64,000 nucleotides of DNA from Rhizophlyctis rosea (lineage: Eukaryota; Chytridiomycota; Chytridiomycetes; Rhizophlyctidales; Rhizophlyctidaceae), in contig JADGJC010000005.1 in NCBI GenBank assembly GCA_027596075.1, forward strand, positions 248,001 through 312,000. Reading direction: 5' to 3'. The translations under genes were made by a program, and so were the position numbers. The notes below the pieces were generated by a model. The model saw nothing but the letters and a program-made list of their open reading frames with translations, was not told where the DNA came from and did no database searches. Below are positions 22,179 to 33,908 of this stretch, piece by piece; the stretch's first letter is position 1, and every line of letters starts with the position of its first letter.

Positions 22179-24287
22179 ATGTATCGCGAGCCACATATCC
22201 CTTACACGAAGGAGGAGAAGGAGATAAAAGGGTCTACTATCACGACGAAGCTCATGCGAGGAGCGCTCAGTGTGCTTCAGCAACCGATTCATTATCTCAG
22301 GGTGCACGACCTTCCAGCCACTCTCAAACACGAAAGCACCGTCGCAGCTGAATTCGACAAAGCAGCACAACTCCTTTTGGAGTTCATTGTGTTGGAGGTT
22401 ATTGACGAGGAGAAGGGCTCACGAACAGCCTCCCTGTGGTTCTTCAACGAAGCTGCTGCGCGGTTTGCAGTCCTACCGGCACATAACACATGCGCACAAC
22501 ACCAGTTTCGCGTCACTGTCGAGGTCCTGCAATCACAGGAAGCGCTGGATAGCCACCCAGCGAAAATGCTTCTTGAGAGAACGGGTACGTGTAGGGTGTG
22601 TCATGTTGTCAATAGAAAAGTTACTTGTTCAGTGGTGAGACAATGTCCGGGTGTGTGGTAAAGCAATTTATGGAGACATAGTTATGGGGTGACATAATAG
22701 GTTTCAGAGTCATATTGCGCGTTTTGACGATTGGTTTCTCATATATGACAGGGACTTTGCGAGTTCCGGTGGTAAGGGTCGGTCCAGTTCCCCTTCCGAA
22801 CAACTTCAAGAAGCCACGATACTATGACGAGGTCAAGCGGACGCATCAATATCACGAGTTTTCATTCAAAAACAAGATGGACGCACTTCGGTTCTATTTG
22901 AGGCCTATTGATTGGGCCCGGGTACGTGTTTTACTAGTTGGTTGGTCTCGGTTTCCGTCATGGTGTGCGGGTGACGTGTCATTGCTAGCCGTCAGCTGAT
23001 ATCTCTTTTTTCCGAACATGTTTTAGGGAGTCAAGACATGGATCTTCGGCAACATCGTTGGGGAACCAACATACCAGGACGCCGACCTTTTTCGAAAGCA
23101 CGTATACCCGGCGGAGCTGGAGGTCAAAACCTCCTCTTCTTCCTCCTCACCCGACACCACCACAAACGGCAACAGCAACGACGATACCTCGTCTCCTTCT
23201 GCTTTGAAGTCACTTCTGGAACAGGTTAGGGAGCTACGGAAGCTCGTTGGTGAGACTGCGGTAAGCGATCATCTGGGCAGTTGGGTGTACGCTCTATCGG
23301 GAAGTCACCAACAGCTAAATTTCCTGGCACCAGACTTGCACCTTGATATCTACCGAGTCCGAAGGCAAGCTTGTTTCACGCGCCGGAAAACTCCGCATTA
23401 CACCTGTCGTTCTGTTTATGGCGCCGTCCGACGGCGATGCGCTTGTCGTTGGCTCATCTGTTGAGTTATGTTGGTTGTACGAAAGCAGCGTTGGCGGCGA
23501 AGCGAGCGAAAAGGACATGATGGATGTAGTTCTGATGGTGTGTTGGCTCGCAGTCCTGTCATTGCATGGCATTTCTAGCGGCAATCGCAAGGAACCACTC
23601 CTCTGACCATCTCGTTGATCAACAGTATGCTCCAGATTCAAACTCAGATGCCATTCCAGTTGACGGTTTCTCTACTCGCGCTCCACTCAAATCCGAAACC
23701 CTCACCCTCACCCTCCCGCAAAAAGCCGAACCCAATGCACATTTCACCTTCCGCTGCCAGTTCGGTTCGATCAGCAACACCATCTACACATCACACTTCA
23801 GAATCACAGAATCGACAGACACCGCAGCATTGGATGAGACTGTTTTGGCTTGTGTTGACGTTGGTTTCCGGTACGCATCCTGATTCCTCACGATTAGTCT
23901 GTCAAGTCCGCCCATGGCACCCATTTCTGACACACCCATACGCAATTACAGAGCCTCATTCACAGAAGATAACATCAAACTCGACGACCTCCTCCACGAC
24001 GAAACTCTCACCCTCATCATTCCCCACAACACCAACCCACACAAAACCTCTCCATCCCCGTCGTAGCACAACCCGCAGATACTCCCCTCCGCAAAACTCC
24101 CAAACGCGACGCAAACGCCGACAACAACGTCCCCACCAACGGCGACGACACATCCGCACCCCTCGAAATCTCCCTAAAACCTAAACTCAACTACCCAAAT
24201 CCCAACACCAAAACCGGCGCACTCCTAACATACGACCTCTCCACATCCGTCGACGAAGAATTCGAAGAAGGGGAAATCTCTGAGTGA
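22179..24287 (+). CDS. Unrecognised family protein B with a KNH1-like domain
   Basis: Exons 22179-22584, 22752-22921, 23027-23260, 23334-23537, 23626-23870 and 23952 onward join in phase. The N-terminal half matches protein A (QLLLEFIVLE, VPVVRVGPVPLP, WIFGNIVG, KHVYP). After a Ser/Thr/Asn-rich linker and a short helix (LLEQVRELRKLVGETA) comes a beta-type domain: VVLFMAPSDGDALVVGSSVELCW, abbreviated here as APSDGDAL, then GSSVELCW, TLTLTLPQ, FTFRCQFGS and IYTSHFRI. The order Pro-Gly-Gly-W...TLP...FRC...FxI resembles the Kre9/KNH1 (Ser/Thr-rich GPI-anchored) domain, but no signal peptide precedes it. The straight reading stops at 24066; a one-base change of frame would reach the conserved acidic tail EEFEEGEISE ending at 24287. 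Function unknown. A truncated third paralogue lies at 62851-64000. Confidence 0.6.
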
Positions 24288-25083
24288 ATGTGGTAGTGGA
24301 ATGACGGGCGTTTATACGGCAGGATATATATAGTGAAATTTGTCGCGGCTCTGTTTCAATGGGTAGAATGGAATTGAAGCACAAAAACATTGCGTGGATA
24401 TCGGTTGGGGACTTTTTGACGCGTAGGGTAGTTTATTTTCTGTTCGGATCAGGGTATATTATGTAAATTTGTGGTGGCATGCTGTAGGTTAATTTGCTTT
24501 GGGAAGAAACGTTTTCTGTATGTGGTTTGTAGATAGGCATTGTTTTTTAGAAGATGAGAGGGCCTGGTGATTTGATGGCCATGCGAATAGATCCTTGGCG
24601 TGGGTCTGTTTGTCTTTCGATCATTCATTCGCATGACCAGTGCGGGAGGTTGGGAGGGCTGGAGAGCCTTTGTGTGTGTGGCGTATTCGCTTTGTAGCCG
24701 AACAGCTACTTTTGCGGCGCTCTCGGTACTTTAAGGCACCGCTCTTTAGAGCTGGGGATGGACTCCCAGCAGGTTGGCGGGCAATCGCCGCAATGCGATC
24801 CAAATTAGATGGCTCTCACTGGGATGCCGAAGAGCTGCCGGGGGTTTCCAAGCCAAAGTAGCCAGTGACTCACTGCTTGCCAGGGCGTGCGATTTCGTGT
24901 CCATCTCCAGGCGTCGGTTATGCCAGACATACCGGATGGTGGTCATCCCATTCCATCTCACCACTTTTGAGGACTTCTGGTGAAACGCAACCCATCCCAC
25001 TCCGCCACACAAAACCAGACCTACACACAAGGAAGTTCACTACCATCTCATCTACACACAGAACCCATCATCCTCATTAAACA
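24288..25083. other. Intergenic region
   Basis: About 800 bases between the 3' ends of gene B (plus strand) and RPN7 (minus strand), so both genes converge here. No gene or repeat is seen; a polyadenylation-rich AT tract is present at about 24300-24500. Confidence 0.5.
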
Positions 25084-26718
25084 TTAAACATTAATAACCC
25101 TCGACAACTTCTGAATCCGATTCAACAACAAATCCCCACTCTTAATCGTCGCCTGGTACTGCGCATTCTTCGAATCCGGCCGGTTGGTCTCAATGATCCC
25201 ATTGACCTTATCAATCACCGCATTCAACCGTCCGTTCGCGATGAATTTGGATAGGTCCCTGTAATGACGCGTGTGTGAATATTTTCGTACAGAGTGGTTC
25301 AATCGCTTTGACTTTTCAAGATGGTCAACACTTACAAGTCAATCCACTCCTCCGAAACGCCAAAAGACGTCGCCATAGACTCGATGGTCAGACTCCTATA
25401 TGATTGCAGGAGCTGCGCGTAAACCGCGATGCGCATCTCGCGGATGTAGTAGCGGTAATGGGCGTTGAGGCGGTGGTCGAGTTTGATGGTTTGTTCGACG
25501 GCGGCTGGATGTTGCGAAGTCAGTAAGCTCTTAAAAGCGACAGTGAAATGGAATTGTGGATAGTTACCTAGCGATTTGAAGAATTGGGCGTATTGGCAGT
25601 TGTAGTAGGAGTTGGCGAATAGCTCCATGTCGGGGATGTCGGAGATTACTTCCAGGATTTCGGGGGCGTTGAGAACCTGCAGGCAATTCGGCGTCAGCGT
25701 TAAGGAGAATTCCATAATGCACTCATGGCGGCAAACATACCTTAGATTTGAAATCCGGTCGGGACAACGTAAGCGCACCGGTCAACACGGTGTACTTTAC
25801 GAAATCCTTGTACTCCATGAGCTCTGTTGACGTGAACGTCGCCAGCGTCTCCAAAAGTTGGTTGATAGCTCCCTTGAAGTTTCGGATAGAGATCAGGTAG
25901 ATGCCCTCATAGACTTTTAGCCGGTTCCGCCGGTCCCAGTCGCCACCCTCCTCGATCAATCTGCATTTCAACCAATGTCATGGATTCTGCTGTCTAGGCG
26001 ATTGGAATCAAGATCAATACGCACGTCTTTGCCTTTTCAATGTTCCTGCTAATCAAATCGTTGTCCCGGAAAAAGAATCCAATCCGAATCGAAGCGAACA
26101 CCAAGTCAATTCTGTGTCCGAGCGGTCCCGTCTTGTCAAACGCGACCCGATATGCACTGACGGCCTTTTCCTGATCATCCAAACATCAGCATCTATCGAT
26201 AACAGCCGCACTGCTTTCCAGTCACACCTTATCTCCAATTTGACTCAAATACTGCGCTTTGGCGATAAGAGCGTCGCTGATATCCGTCTCGCCCAAGTTC
26301 TTCTGCGCATCCTCGAGTTTATCCTCCAGTCTCTTCAGCTCCTCCTCGTTTGCCGTCCGCATTTTGTTTACTAGGTCGTTGTCTTGTGGGAAACCGAATT
26401 GTTGCGTGATTTGTTGATAGTACGGCGTCATACCTAATGGGTATCGGTAGTGATGTGAGCGTGCCGTGCAGCAATTATGACCCCACGAATTCCTTCAGGA
26501 GAACCGGGCCTCAGATACTCACTGTGTGCGGTGATTCCTTCAAAAAGCTTCGCCTTTGCCTCCTCGTGCAGGTTTTTCGGACCTGCTTCAAGGATGAATT
26601 GATACTGCGTCAAGTCCAGGTTGGGAATCTATGATGGAAGTCTTCGTTAGCAGGTCCACTAGGGAGAGTGAGTGGCCCCATCCTGCCCACCCACCTTTGG
26701 TATCGTTTCGTCAGTCAT
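25084..26718 (-). CDS. RPN7: 26S proteasome regulatory subunit Rpn7 (PSMD6)
   Basis: A subunit of the proteasome lid that helps assemble the 19S regulatory particle. The gene has about eight exons, beginning with a tiny exon coding MTDETIPK (26718-26695), then 26628-26523 ([16 protein letters not shown]), and an exon starting [14 protein letters not shown]. Helical repeat segments [33 protein letters not shown] and [18 protein letters not shown] are typical of this subunit. The PCI region follows: [18 protein letters not shown], an [12 protein letters not shown] segment, [19 protein letters not shown], then [22 protein letters not shown], the winged-helix part. It ends [14 protein letters not shown]. 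All conserved blocks are present in order, so it is intact. Confidence 0.95.
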
Positions 26719-27652
26719 GTTGAGCACAGTTTTCGGGTTATCTTCTCGCTCGCCAAGGTTTGGGAAAGAATGGAGTTCTGGATCAGCCAGATGTGAGTGA
26801 AATGTGGGTGGTGTGAATTTTGAAGTGCTCTGCCCATGCACACTTCAACCCAGCCCTGGTCGTGGCGCCATGGTGGCTTGCGGTGTTGATCAACGCGCTG
26901 ATCACTGATCAGTGCTCAAAAGGACCCTGACCAGGGGAAGGTTCATTATTAGATTATTGTAATTCCCCTGGTAGGTGAAACTCCCTCTTTACTCCCTGTG
27001 TGAATATACTAATACGGTGCTATTGCAGCTGCATAAGCTCGTGCTACTACTGTGATCAGTAGACTGACTCAATTGAATGGTGTGGTGCACATCCAGCAGG
27101 ATCGATGCAGAGGAGCTTCTTTGAGCTTGGGGATTTCGCGCCTTGCTTTTCTGGTGGCGGTGTTGGCATTCCGAAACATGACTGGTCAGAATCGGCATAC
27201 GGGCATAATGGCATAACGACATTGCCAAACCTGGCATACAAATGTGTGCCGCCGTTGGTTTGAGCCCTCCTGATGACACTTTTGATTGACTGCACACCCC
27301 TTGAAGCTGTGGACCACGACACTATCATCATAACGTCCACTGGTGGTGGCACAACACAAAGACTACAATTGGTAGATTGCTGGTACATTCGAGGAGAAAT
27401 TACCTTTACACGCCCCCCCAAACATTCAGTAACATCTTGTTTCCACCACCTGCACGACAGCAGCACCACAGGAAATTCATTCATGTCAAAATCCCTGCAT
27501 ACTAGTTGAACAACTCAGCCATTCCCTGCATGGCACAGGCTTATAGCAAGCTCTTGGTGCTAGAAAGAAGTATTTAACGAGCCAGCCGCTCAACAGAACA
27601 CCCCAGACCTCGACCGATCAAAACTCCCAACTCCATCGGAAACACTCTAAAA
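26719..27652. other. Intergenic region, divergent promoters
   Basis: It lies between the start of RPN7 (minus strand) and a small plus-strand ORF. It contains the 12-base palindrome listed at 26903-26914. No gene is supported. Confidence 0.5.
26903..26914. promoter_or_regulatory. Palindrome CACTGATCAGTG upstream of RPN7
   Basis: An exact copy of the core of the longer palindrome at 9799-9816, here about 185 bases upstream of the RPN7 start codon. It may be a shared binding site for a dimeric factor. Two occurrences are weak evidence. Confidence 0.25.
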
Positions 27653-27916
27653 ATGTCATCAGGCCAAACCCTCCTCGCCCGAATCGGTGCCCATCATCCG
27701 GTCAAGATCCTATCAGAGCGCGAAGTCCTCACCAAACACGCTGGCGGCCACATGGTCCAATACTTCACATGGGACGACGACATCTCCGACACGGCTACCA
27801 TTACCGGACTACGTGAGGGCAGCGAGCAAAATAAGGACCATGTTGTTATCCTTACCGCCCTCATCTCATTCCCATGGAGGAGACTACTTTACAGGAGAAG
27901 CTTTGGAATTTGTTGA
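27653..27916 (+). CDS. Small hypothetical protein
   Basis: An ATG-started frame of 87 codons with an A-rich pre-start context (CTCTAAAAATGTC) and an AT-rich TATTTAA box about 80 bases upstream. The first ~55 codons use C-ending codons like other genes here (LLARIGAHHPVKILSERE, HMVQYFTWDDDISDTATITG). Near residue 60 another frame becomes more protein-like and reads GGDYFTGEALEFVERGD up to 27947, so an unseen intron or a frame change near 27810-27870 may join the two. No family recognised. Confidence 0.4.
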   Translation: MSSGQTLLARIGAHHPVKILSEREVLTKHAGGHMVQYFTWDDDISDTATITGLREGSEQNKDHVVILTALISFPWRRLLYRRSFGIC

Positions 27917-28533
27917 GAGAGGCGATTTAGGTAATGAATCTGAATGAAAATGTGATGCCTGGAGGTACTGAATGCTAACTGATAGTCCAACAGTGATGAG
28001 CAACAGGCGGTGCGGAGCCACGCATGGCGACGGGCAAAGGCATGTGATGAAATGGAGCATGGTATGTTGAGGGTATCCGAATTGTATAATAGACTTTGCT
28101 GATACCGCTTGATCCGTTATACCTCGGTCTTGATTCACATATTATATTCGCAAAAAACAATAGAGCAGAGCATGCTGCTTTTACATTTTTAACTATTTTT
28201 TTGGGTGGTTATGTGCCGATGGACATAGCTTCGAGATGGATGGAGAATGCCCCAAGTGGCTGACATAATCACAACCGCCACCCGTGCGTGCCACCGGCGG
28301 CACCGCCATGATGACCACGTCATTCAGTTCTGGTGAGTGGAACCTGTGGAAACTGGATGGGAAAGGAGCATGAGATCCTCAAAAAAGCACTTTTAGAGAT
28401 TCGAAAGCGGATATTACATATCCGTAGGATTTCTTTTAAGACAATTGTTCGCAGATCGTGCCATAATGTGGCGGTATATATCTAAGGAGTGAACGGCTAG
28501 TGCCGTCTCAGTTCCTTCTGAATCCTACATCAA
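27917..28533. other. Intergenic region
   Basis: About 600 bases upstream of the SGNH hydrolase gene. No gene or repeat recognised. A TATATAT-like box lies about 60 bases before its start codon. Confidence 0.5.
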
Positions 28534-29691
28534 ATGTCTCAACTGTTATCCAACGGCCCAGTACTTCGTAGCACAACTTACACCTCCAAATCTCTAGTAT
28601 TCAAAATCTGTACACCCCTCATATTACTTCTAGCACCACTCTCATACGCATTCTCGTCCATCACACTCTCAGATCGCATCGCCCCAGCCCGTCCCGCTCC
28701 CCTGCCACAAAACATCATGCCAGTCCCCACATCAACCGCGACCCATCCCCCTCATACACCTGCACAGCTCGTTGCCTTCGGTGACTCACTAACATCAACC
28801 AGTAACGGCCGCTGGACAGACGGTGCGGTATGGATTGAACGTGTTGCCAGTGCCCTGCGAGCAAAGCTAGACAACAACGCCTGGGGTGGAGCCGTCAGCG
28901 GTCCCGTCCCTGGTCCAGACGGAACAACAATCAAAGGATGGGTACCCAACGTCCTTGACCAAGTAGATCGTTGGACGCGTTCCATCACCGACAGACGAAA
29001 AGACAATTACCGTAGCGATGAAACGGTCTACGTTATCTGGGTGGGAGGAAACGACTACTTCCAACTAGCGAAACACACCCCATACCCCATCACCATGCCC
29101 GTCGTACGGAACCTCATGTCCGCCGTTCTTACCACCCCTTCCAGAGTCGTGACAAATATCCAAAGTGCCATGATACGGTTAATTACAGGTCCGACCAACG
29201 CTCGACATTTCCTTCTGTTCAATTTACCACCTTTAGACCACGTCCCACTAGTCACAACCCACATGCCCGCTGCTATCCGCCCCGTCATCAAGGGGTGGGT
29301 AAAATACCACAACTACCGCGTATCTCAAATCCCCGAATGGGTCCGTACAACATATGGTCCGGGATCACCAACCCACATCGAAGGTGTTACCGTCACCATC
29401 GTCGATGTATACAGCGTCATGGAAGACGTTGTCGCTCACCCTCATAAGTTTGGATTTGATGGCAAGAGTATGGAGGGGTTGGAGGAGGAGCCGGGCTACG
29501 GGAGGAAGGGAAGTGAGAGGAGGTTGTTCTATGATTTGGTACATCCCAGTGCGTGGGCGCATGAGAAGTTGGCGGAGGTTGTTGTGGGGAAGTTGAGGGG
29601 GGAGGGAGTGGAGATTGATGAGGGGAAAGTGCACAGCGGGGTCAAAGCGGATGGGTTGAGGGCTCAAGGGAGGGTTGGGGTGGACTTGTAG
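28534..29691 (+). CDS. SGNH/GDSL-family hydrolase (lipase/esterase)
   Basis: An intronless gene of 385 residues. A hydrophobic stretch at about residues 24-44 (PLILLLAPLSYAFSS) is a signal peptide or membrane anchor, so the enzyme acts on the secretory path, at the cell surface or outside. Block I is LVAFGDSLTSTSNGRW with the nucleophile Ser in GDSL. Block III is VIWVGGNDYFQL with the oxyanion Asn of GxND. Block V is DLVHPSAWAHEKL with the Asp-x-x-His pair. All catalytic blocks are intact. The family cleaves esters; the substrate is not shown. The layout is like fungal thermolabile-hemolysin/acylhydrolase relatives. The last ~85 codons become G- and T-rich after a C-rich start. Confidence 0.85.
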   Translation: MSQLLSNGPVLRSTTYTSKSLVFKICTPLILLLAPLSYAFSSITLSDRIAPARPAPLPQNIMPVPTSTATHPPHTPAQLVAFGDSLTSTSNGRWTDGAVWIERVASALRAKLDNNAWGGAVSGPVPGPDGTTIKGWVPNVLDQVDRWTRSITDRRKDNYRSDETVYVIWVGGNDYFQLAKHTPYPITMPVVRNLMSAVLTTPSRVVTNIQSAMIRLITGPTNARHFLLFNLPPLDHVPLVTTHMPAAIRPVIKGWVKYHNYRVSQIPEWVRTTYGPGSPTHIEGVTVTIVDVYSVMEDVVAHPHKFGFDGKSMEGLEEEPGYGRKGSERRLFYDLVHPSAWAHEKLAEVVVGKLRGEGVEIDEGKVHSGVKADGLRAQGRVGVDL

Positions 29692-30439
29692 CCTGGAAAT
29701 GACTTTTAGTAGGTTAGATGTCGTTGTCATTTTCGTACGCATCAGAACTCCCTGTAGATTATTGCTATATAGATCACCATGTATGATAGTTTCAATAAGA
29801 ATGTTGATTAGGTATGTAATGCTTGTATGCAGAATGGCGTGTGCATATTCATTGGGATGGATTGTTCAATGTAGGCTGCCAGTTTTTCAAAAACGCGCAT
29901 CAGCATATCGGTGGACTTGACGCGTATCCGCATAATTCATTCCCATCACTCTCTAAAACTTTTGGTAAACCGCTGGGTTCAAGACTTACACACTCTCAAA
30001 ATATCTGCATTTGTTAAGTATCCATAGTTGGAGGAACAAAAAAAGAGAAAAAAATGGAGAATGGGAAAGATCGAAACAAGCAATGTTTGTTTACATTCCC
30101 TACCAGCCACAATGTGGCGCTGCTAGTGTCTTCCTGATGATGTCATCACACGAGCCCAAGGTCGACCCCCCCAACCTTGTTTCGCATGCTGTTCACACGA
30201 AAAACGCTCCGCTTGCGTCAGTGTGCATCCATAACCGTATCTATTGTATACTGCCTGCTTGGTTCCATAGTTAACACAGAAAGCATCTTATTCATATATA
30301 CTTACCCCTACCCAACACCACTCTCCAACCACCATATATGTTCCATTTCCGCTCCAACAAAACACGCCTCGTCCACCCACTCCCAACAACCCAACCAACC
30401 CTTCCAAAAAAACACCATCGCATATCACCTTTCAACAGA
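29692..30439. other. Intergenic region
   Basis: Downstream flank of the hydrolase gene and upstream flank of the phosphatase gene. No gene supported. The last 100 bases are a C/A-rich leader before the phosphatase ATG. Confidence 0.5.
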
Positions 30440-32371
30440 ATGGCGAACCTCTCCCAATCTCCCACCACCACGCTCCCGAAGACCGGCGACACCGCGACGG
30501 TCGTCACGCCGGGTGTTACGCACCCGAAGGAAGTGCCTGATTTGCATGGGCAGGCGGTGCCGCTGGTGTTGAAGGAGGAGGATCAGCCGGTTGAGGGGGT
30601 GTTTCAGAATGTGTGTAATTTTAGGGATGTTGGGGCTGTTGTTAATAGAGGGATGAAGAAAAGGTAGGCATTTGAAAACGCGATGTGGGGGTTTTGACAG
30701 CTTCAAAACGTCCTCGACGAATGGAACACTTGAGTTACACGTTCCGCGCATGCCGTGTGAGCACAAAGTTGAGAAGATGAAGGACCAGATCTTGCAGAAA
30801 AGACCTGAGCCAGCCGAGGAGTATTTCAATCACATCGGCACCGGAAGAATTCCCCAATGTGGAGCATTGCGGATTCACCAGCCAATGCAACTCTACTCAG
30901 ACCGCATCTATCTCGAATCCACTCACTAACATACACATTCTCAAACCTCAATAGCTACATCAAAACCCATACATTCTTCCGATCCGGCCGACTAGGTTTG
31001 TGCATGCTCTGACAACATACATCATTCAAAACGTGTGACTGAACCATGACTACTCGGTCCTAAAAAACAGATGACGCCACAACGGAAGACTTGAAACTCC
31101 TTGCCTCCAAATACAACATCAAGACAGTCATTGACTTGCGGAGCGAGCTCGAAGGGAAGATGGGACAGGATTTGACGAAGTGAGTTTTAAAGAGTCGGGT
31201 TTGTCTGCGGGGCCTGAGGGAGAAAGAAGGGACGCATTGCGCGCTCCCAATCTCACAACCGCGAATCCTAAAACCAAAACATACCTAACCAATATCACCC
31301 CCTCTCCATTCCGCATAAACAGCACATTCCCCGCCTCCGCCATTGCCGAACACCTCCGCATCAGCGAACTTGCCGCCATCCCCAACGAACACCCCGCCGT
31401 CGAAACGCACCAAGAAAAACTCGTGGTCGCGGGCGTGGACGGTAAAGTCGTTGAGGGGCGGTACACTTACTACATCAATTTTGCGGGGAAGAAGTTTCGG
31501 AAGTATAGTGTTTGGAAGCCGTTGCCTTTTGGGACTAAGTTGTGAGTGATTCATTGATTCTGTTCTGAATTTGGTGTCAGTTTATGCACGTGTCATTGAC
31601 GTGCTTATGAAACTTTGCTTTTCTTTTCTTTTTTTTTTTGCGCCGTGCCAAAATAGGAAAGTCATCGGCCTCATGATGATGCAACAGAAACCCAAAGTTG
31701 TTGAAATTGTCGGGAAAACCGTTATCGAACCACGAGGGTTGATTGGGTTGAACAAGGATTTTGTCGATTATTGTGGGCAGGAAATCGGCGAGGTGAGATA
31801 GTTTGATGACGTTATCATGTCGCCGCATGTTTTGTTTTTCCTGACTTTTGCCCATCGGAACAGGCCTTAACACTCCTAACACCCTCGCACACCTACCCTG
31901 TCCTCGTCCACTGCACTCAAGGCAAAGACCGTACGGGCCTCATCATCGCATTCACGCTACATATTTGCGGCGTACCGCGTGACGTGATTCTTCACGATTA
32001 TGAATTGACGAATGAAGGGTTGTTACCGCAGCGGGATATTATGGTGGAGGAGATGAGGAAGACTGGATTGGATAGTTCGTTTAGGTATGTTGGGGTTTTT
32101 GTGATGATTTTTGTTTTTCCTCTTTGGGAAGTATGGGTGGTGTTTGAAACCATTGTGTCGGAAAGTATTCTCATGTTCTTTGCCGTAACACATTCCTTTT
32201 ATCTCCTATAGCGACGCACCACCCGAAGTCCTCAAGCAACTCTTTGAATACGTCGAGTCCAAGTGGGGGAGTGTGGAAAAATACCTTGATTCCATTGGGG
32301 TTGGGGAGGACAAGAGGGCGAAGATTCGGAGGAATGTCATGGCGGAGGAGGCTATTGCTCAGCCTGCTTGA
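30440..32371 (+). CDS. Tyrosine-protein phosphatase, Y_phosphatase3 (Tyr/Ser, DSP-like) family
   Basis: About 390 residues in seven or so exons. Exon 1 (30440-30663) ends NFRDVGAVVNRGMKK, a short exon codes SYIKTHTFFRSGRL (about 30955-30995), and the next begins DDATTEDLKLLASKYNIKTV and continues VIDLRSELEG. Exon 4 probably starts at 31322, after an intron with a CTAAC branch site. The active-site loop HCTQGKDRTG (Cys-x5-Arg, about 31909-31938) is intact. The N-terminal NFRDVG and FRSGRL and the IDLRS strand are hallmarks of this cytosolic phosphatase family (Pfam Y_phosphatase3), related to bacterial and fungal lipid/tyrosine phosphatases. The C-terminus is a helix ending EEAIAQPA. Substrate, phosphotyrosine or phosphoinositide, cannot be told from the sequence. 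Confidence 0.88.
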
Positions 32372-33908
32372 AGGTTGTGATGGGGTAGTAAGCAGTGGTG
32401 GGTATTGGAGGGTCTATCGAATCTTGTATGTACATTGTTTGTGTGGTTGTAATGGTGTGACTTTGTAAGATGGTGTTTTATGTAAGGTGTAAATATGATG
32501 GGAGTTGAGATTGATATGTAAGTACTGAGCATGATTGTGTCGTGGATTCTTTGGTGCAGAAGACGAGCGTGAGAATCAAACTGATATGTCGCTTCATGGC
32601 ATGCATAGCCACTGCACGTGGTTCATGTTGCTTGCCGCATGACATGGTCTTGGCGGGAAAGCCCCCAGATCGTAAGATGCTATTTTTTTTTGCGTATCTG
32701 TTTTGCGGCAATGTGATTGGCTGAGAAAAAGCTAAAGTGTGGGTGGGATCGTGTATCAAAGGTCGAAAATAGATCTGAAATGACTTAGTGACTCATCTCA
32801 ACCGTTCCACATTAGCATTGGCCGCGTTTCGTTTGGTCTGGCAATTCTCATATGACGTTCAAACCTTCGATTGATGTGAGGATGTGCTGATCGTACCCAC
32901 TGACATGTCATCTCTCAAGTCTTCCTGGTATACGCCATTGTAATGTCTTGATATTTGTGTTGAAGAACTGAAGGGCATACAACTCGGGATGAAAAATGGC
33001 CGGATGCCGACATGTGTAATGATGCATGCAATCTGTTAGGGATGGAGACCATCCACCCACATGTCAATCGGGCGGGTCTGATCCATACATACCTACCGAG
33101 GTACCTACCTAACACCCACCTTCCTCGCACGGCGCTCCTAACCGGAACGTATTCCGCCGGGTGGCTAGGGATACGTTGTTGTTTTTGCGACGCGTCCGAG
33201 GGGCAAGGGAGGAGGAAAGGTTGTTGATGGGTGGGTGCTGTGGGTGTGGCTGACGTGCCGGGCCAAACGTGGCTTTTGAAGCGCGTTTTGGTCCCGTTGA
33301 GGGGTTGGATGACGGTTTTGAACAGCTCCGGTGGGTATCTATGAACGCCATAGAAGGGTTTTTCGCGAGGCATTGGATGAACGTGGCATTCCTCCTTCAT
33401 GAATTGTAGACGAGGAGATGCGATTCCCCACCCGGTTGTGCATCCCTTTTACGTTTAGGTGTCTGCACGGAGGCTCTAAAGGTTGTATCGTCTGTACTGA
33501 GGCTTTGCGCACGGTGCGGTGTGCATGCTAGAAGTCTGCGAATGTTGTTTGAGGTATCGTGCCTTTGTCGGATCACTCGTTCGCGATACACAAAGTCAAG
33601 GGTGCAGATAGTTGGTGAAGAGGTGGAGGATGGACGACAACGTACGTAGTGTTGTTTCGCCTTCACGGTTTGGGGTGTTAACGATTTGGAGCCTGGGTGG
33701 TTGAAGCGACAGCTTCTTCACTGCCACTGCATGCCGAGTTTTCATGGCGGGAAAACTCAAAAAAATCTATAAAAGCGGGGATGGATTGTGGAAGGTTTGG
33801 CTTCAAAATCAGTTCAAGCAAGTTCGAAGCGCGCCAAAGTCATCTCCACGACATCTTGAACAACTTCGTCCTTCTCACTCTCAACCTCAACAACAAGACA
33901 CCTTCAAG
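32372..33908. other. Intergenic region
   Basis: About 1.5 kb without a supportable gene. Short frames occur on both strands only. A TATAAAA box lies at about 33767, some 140 bases before the start of the next gene, fitting its promoter. Confidence 0.55.
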
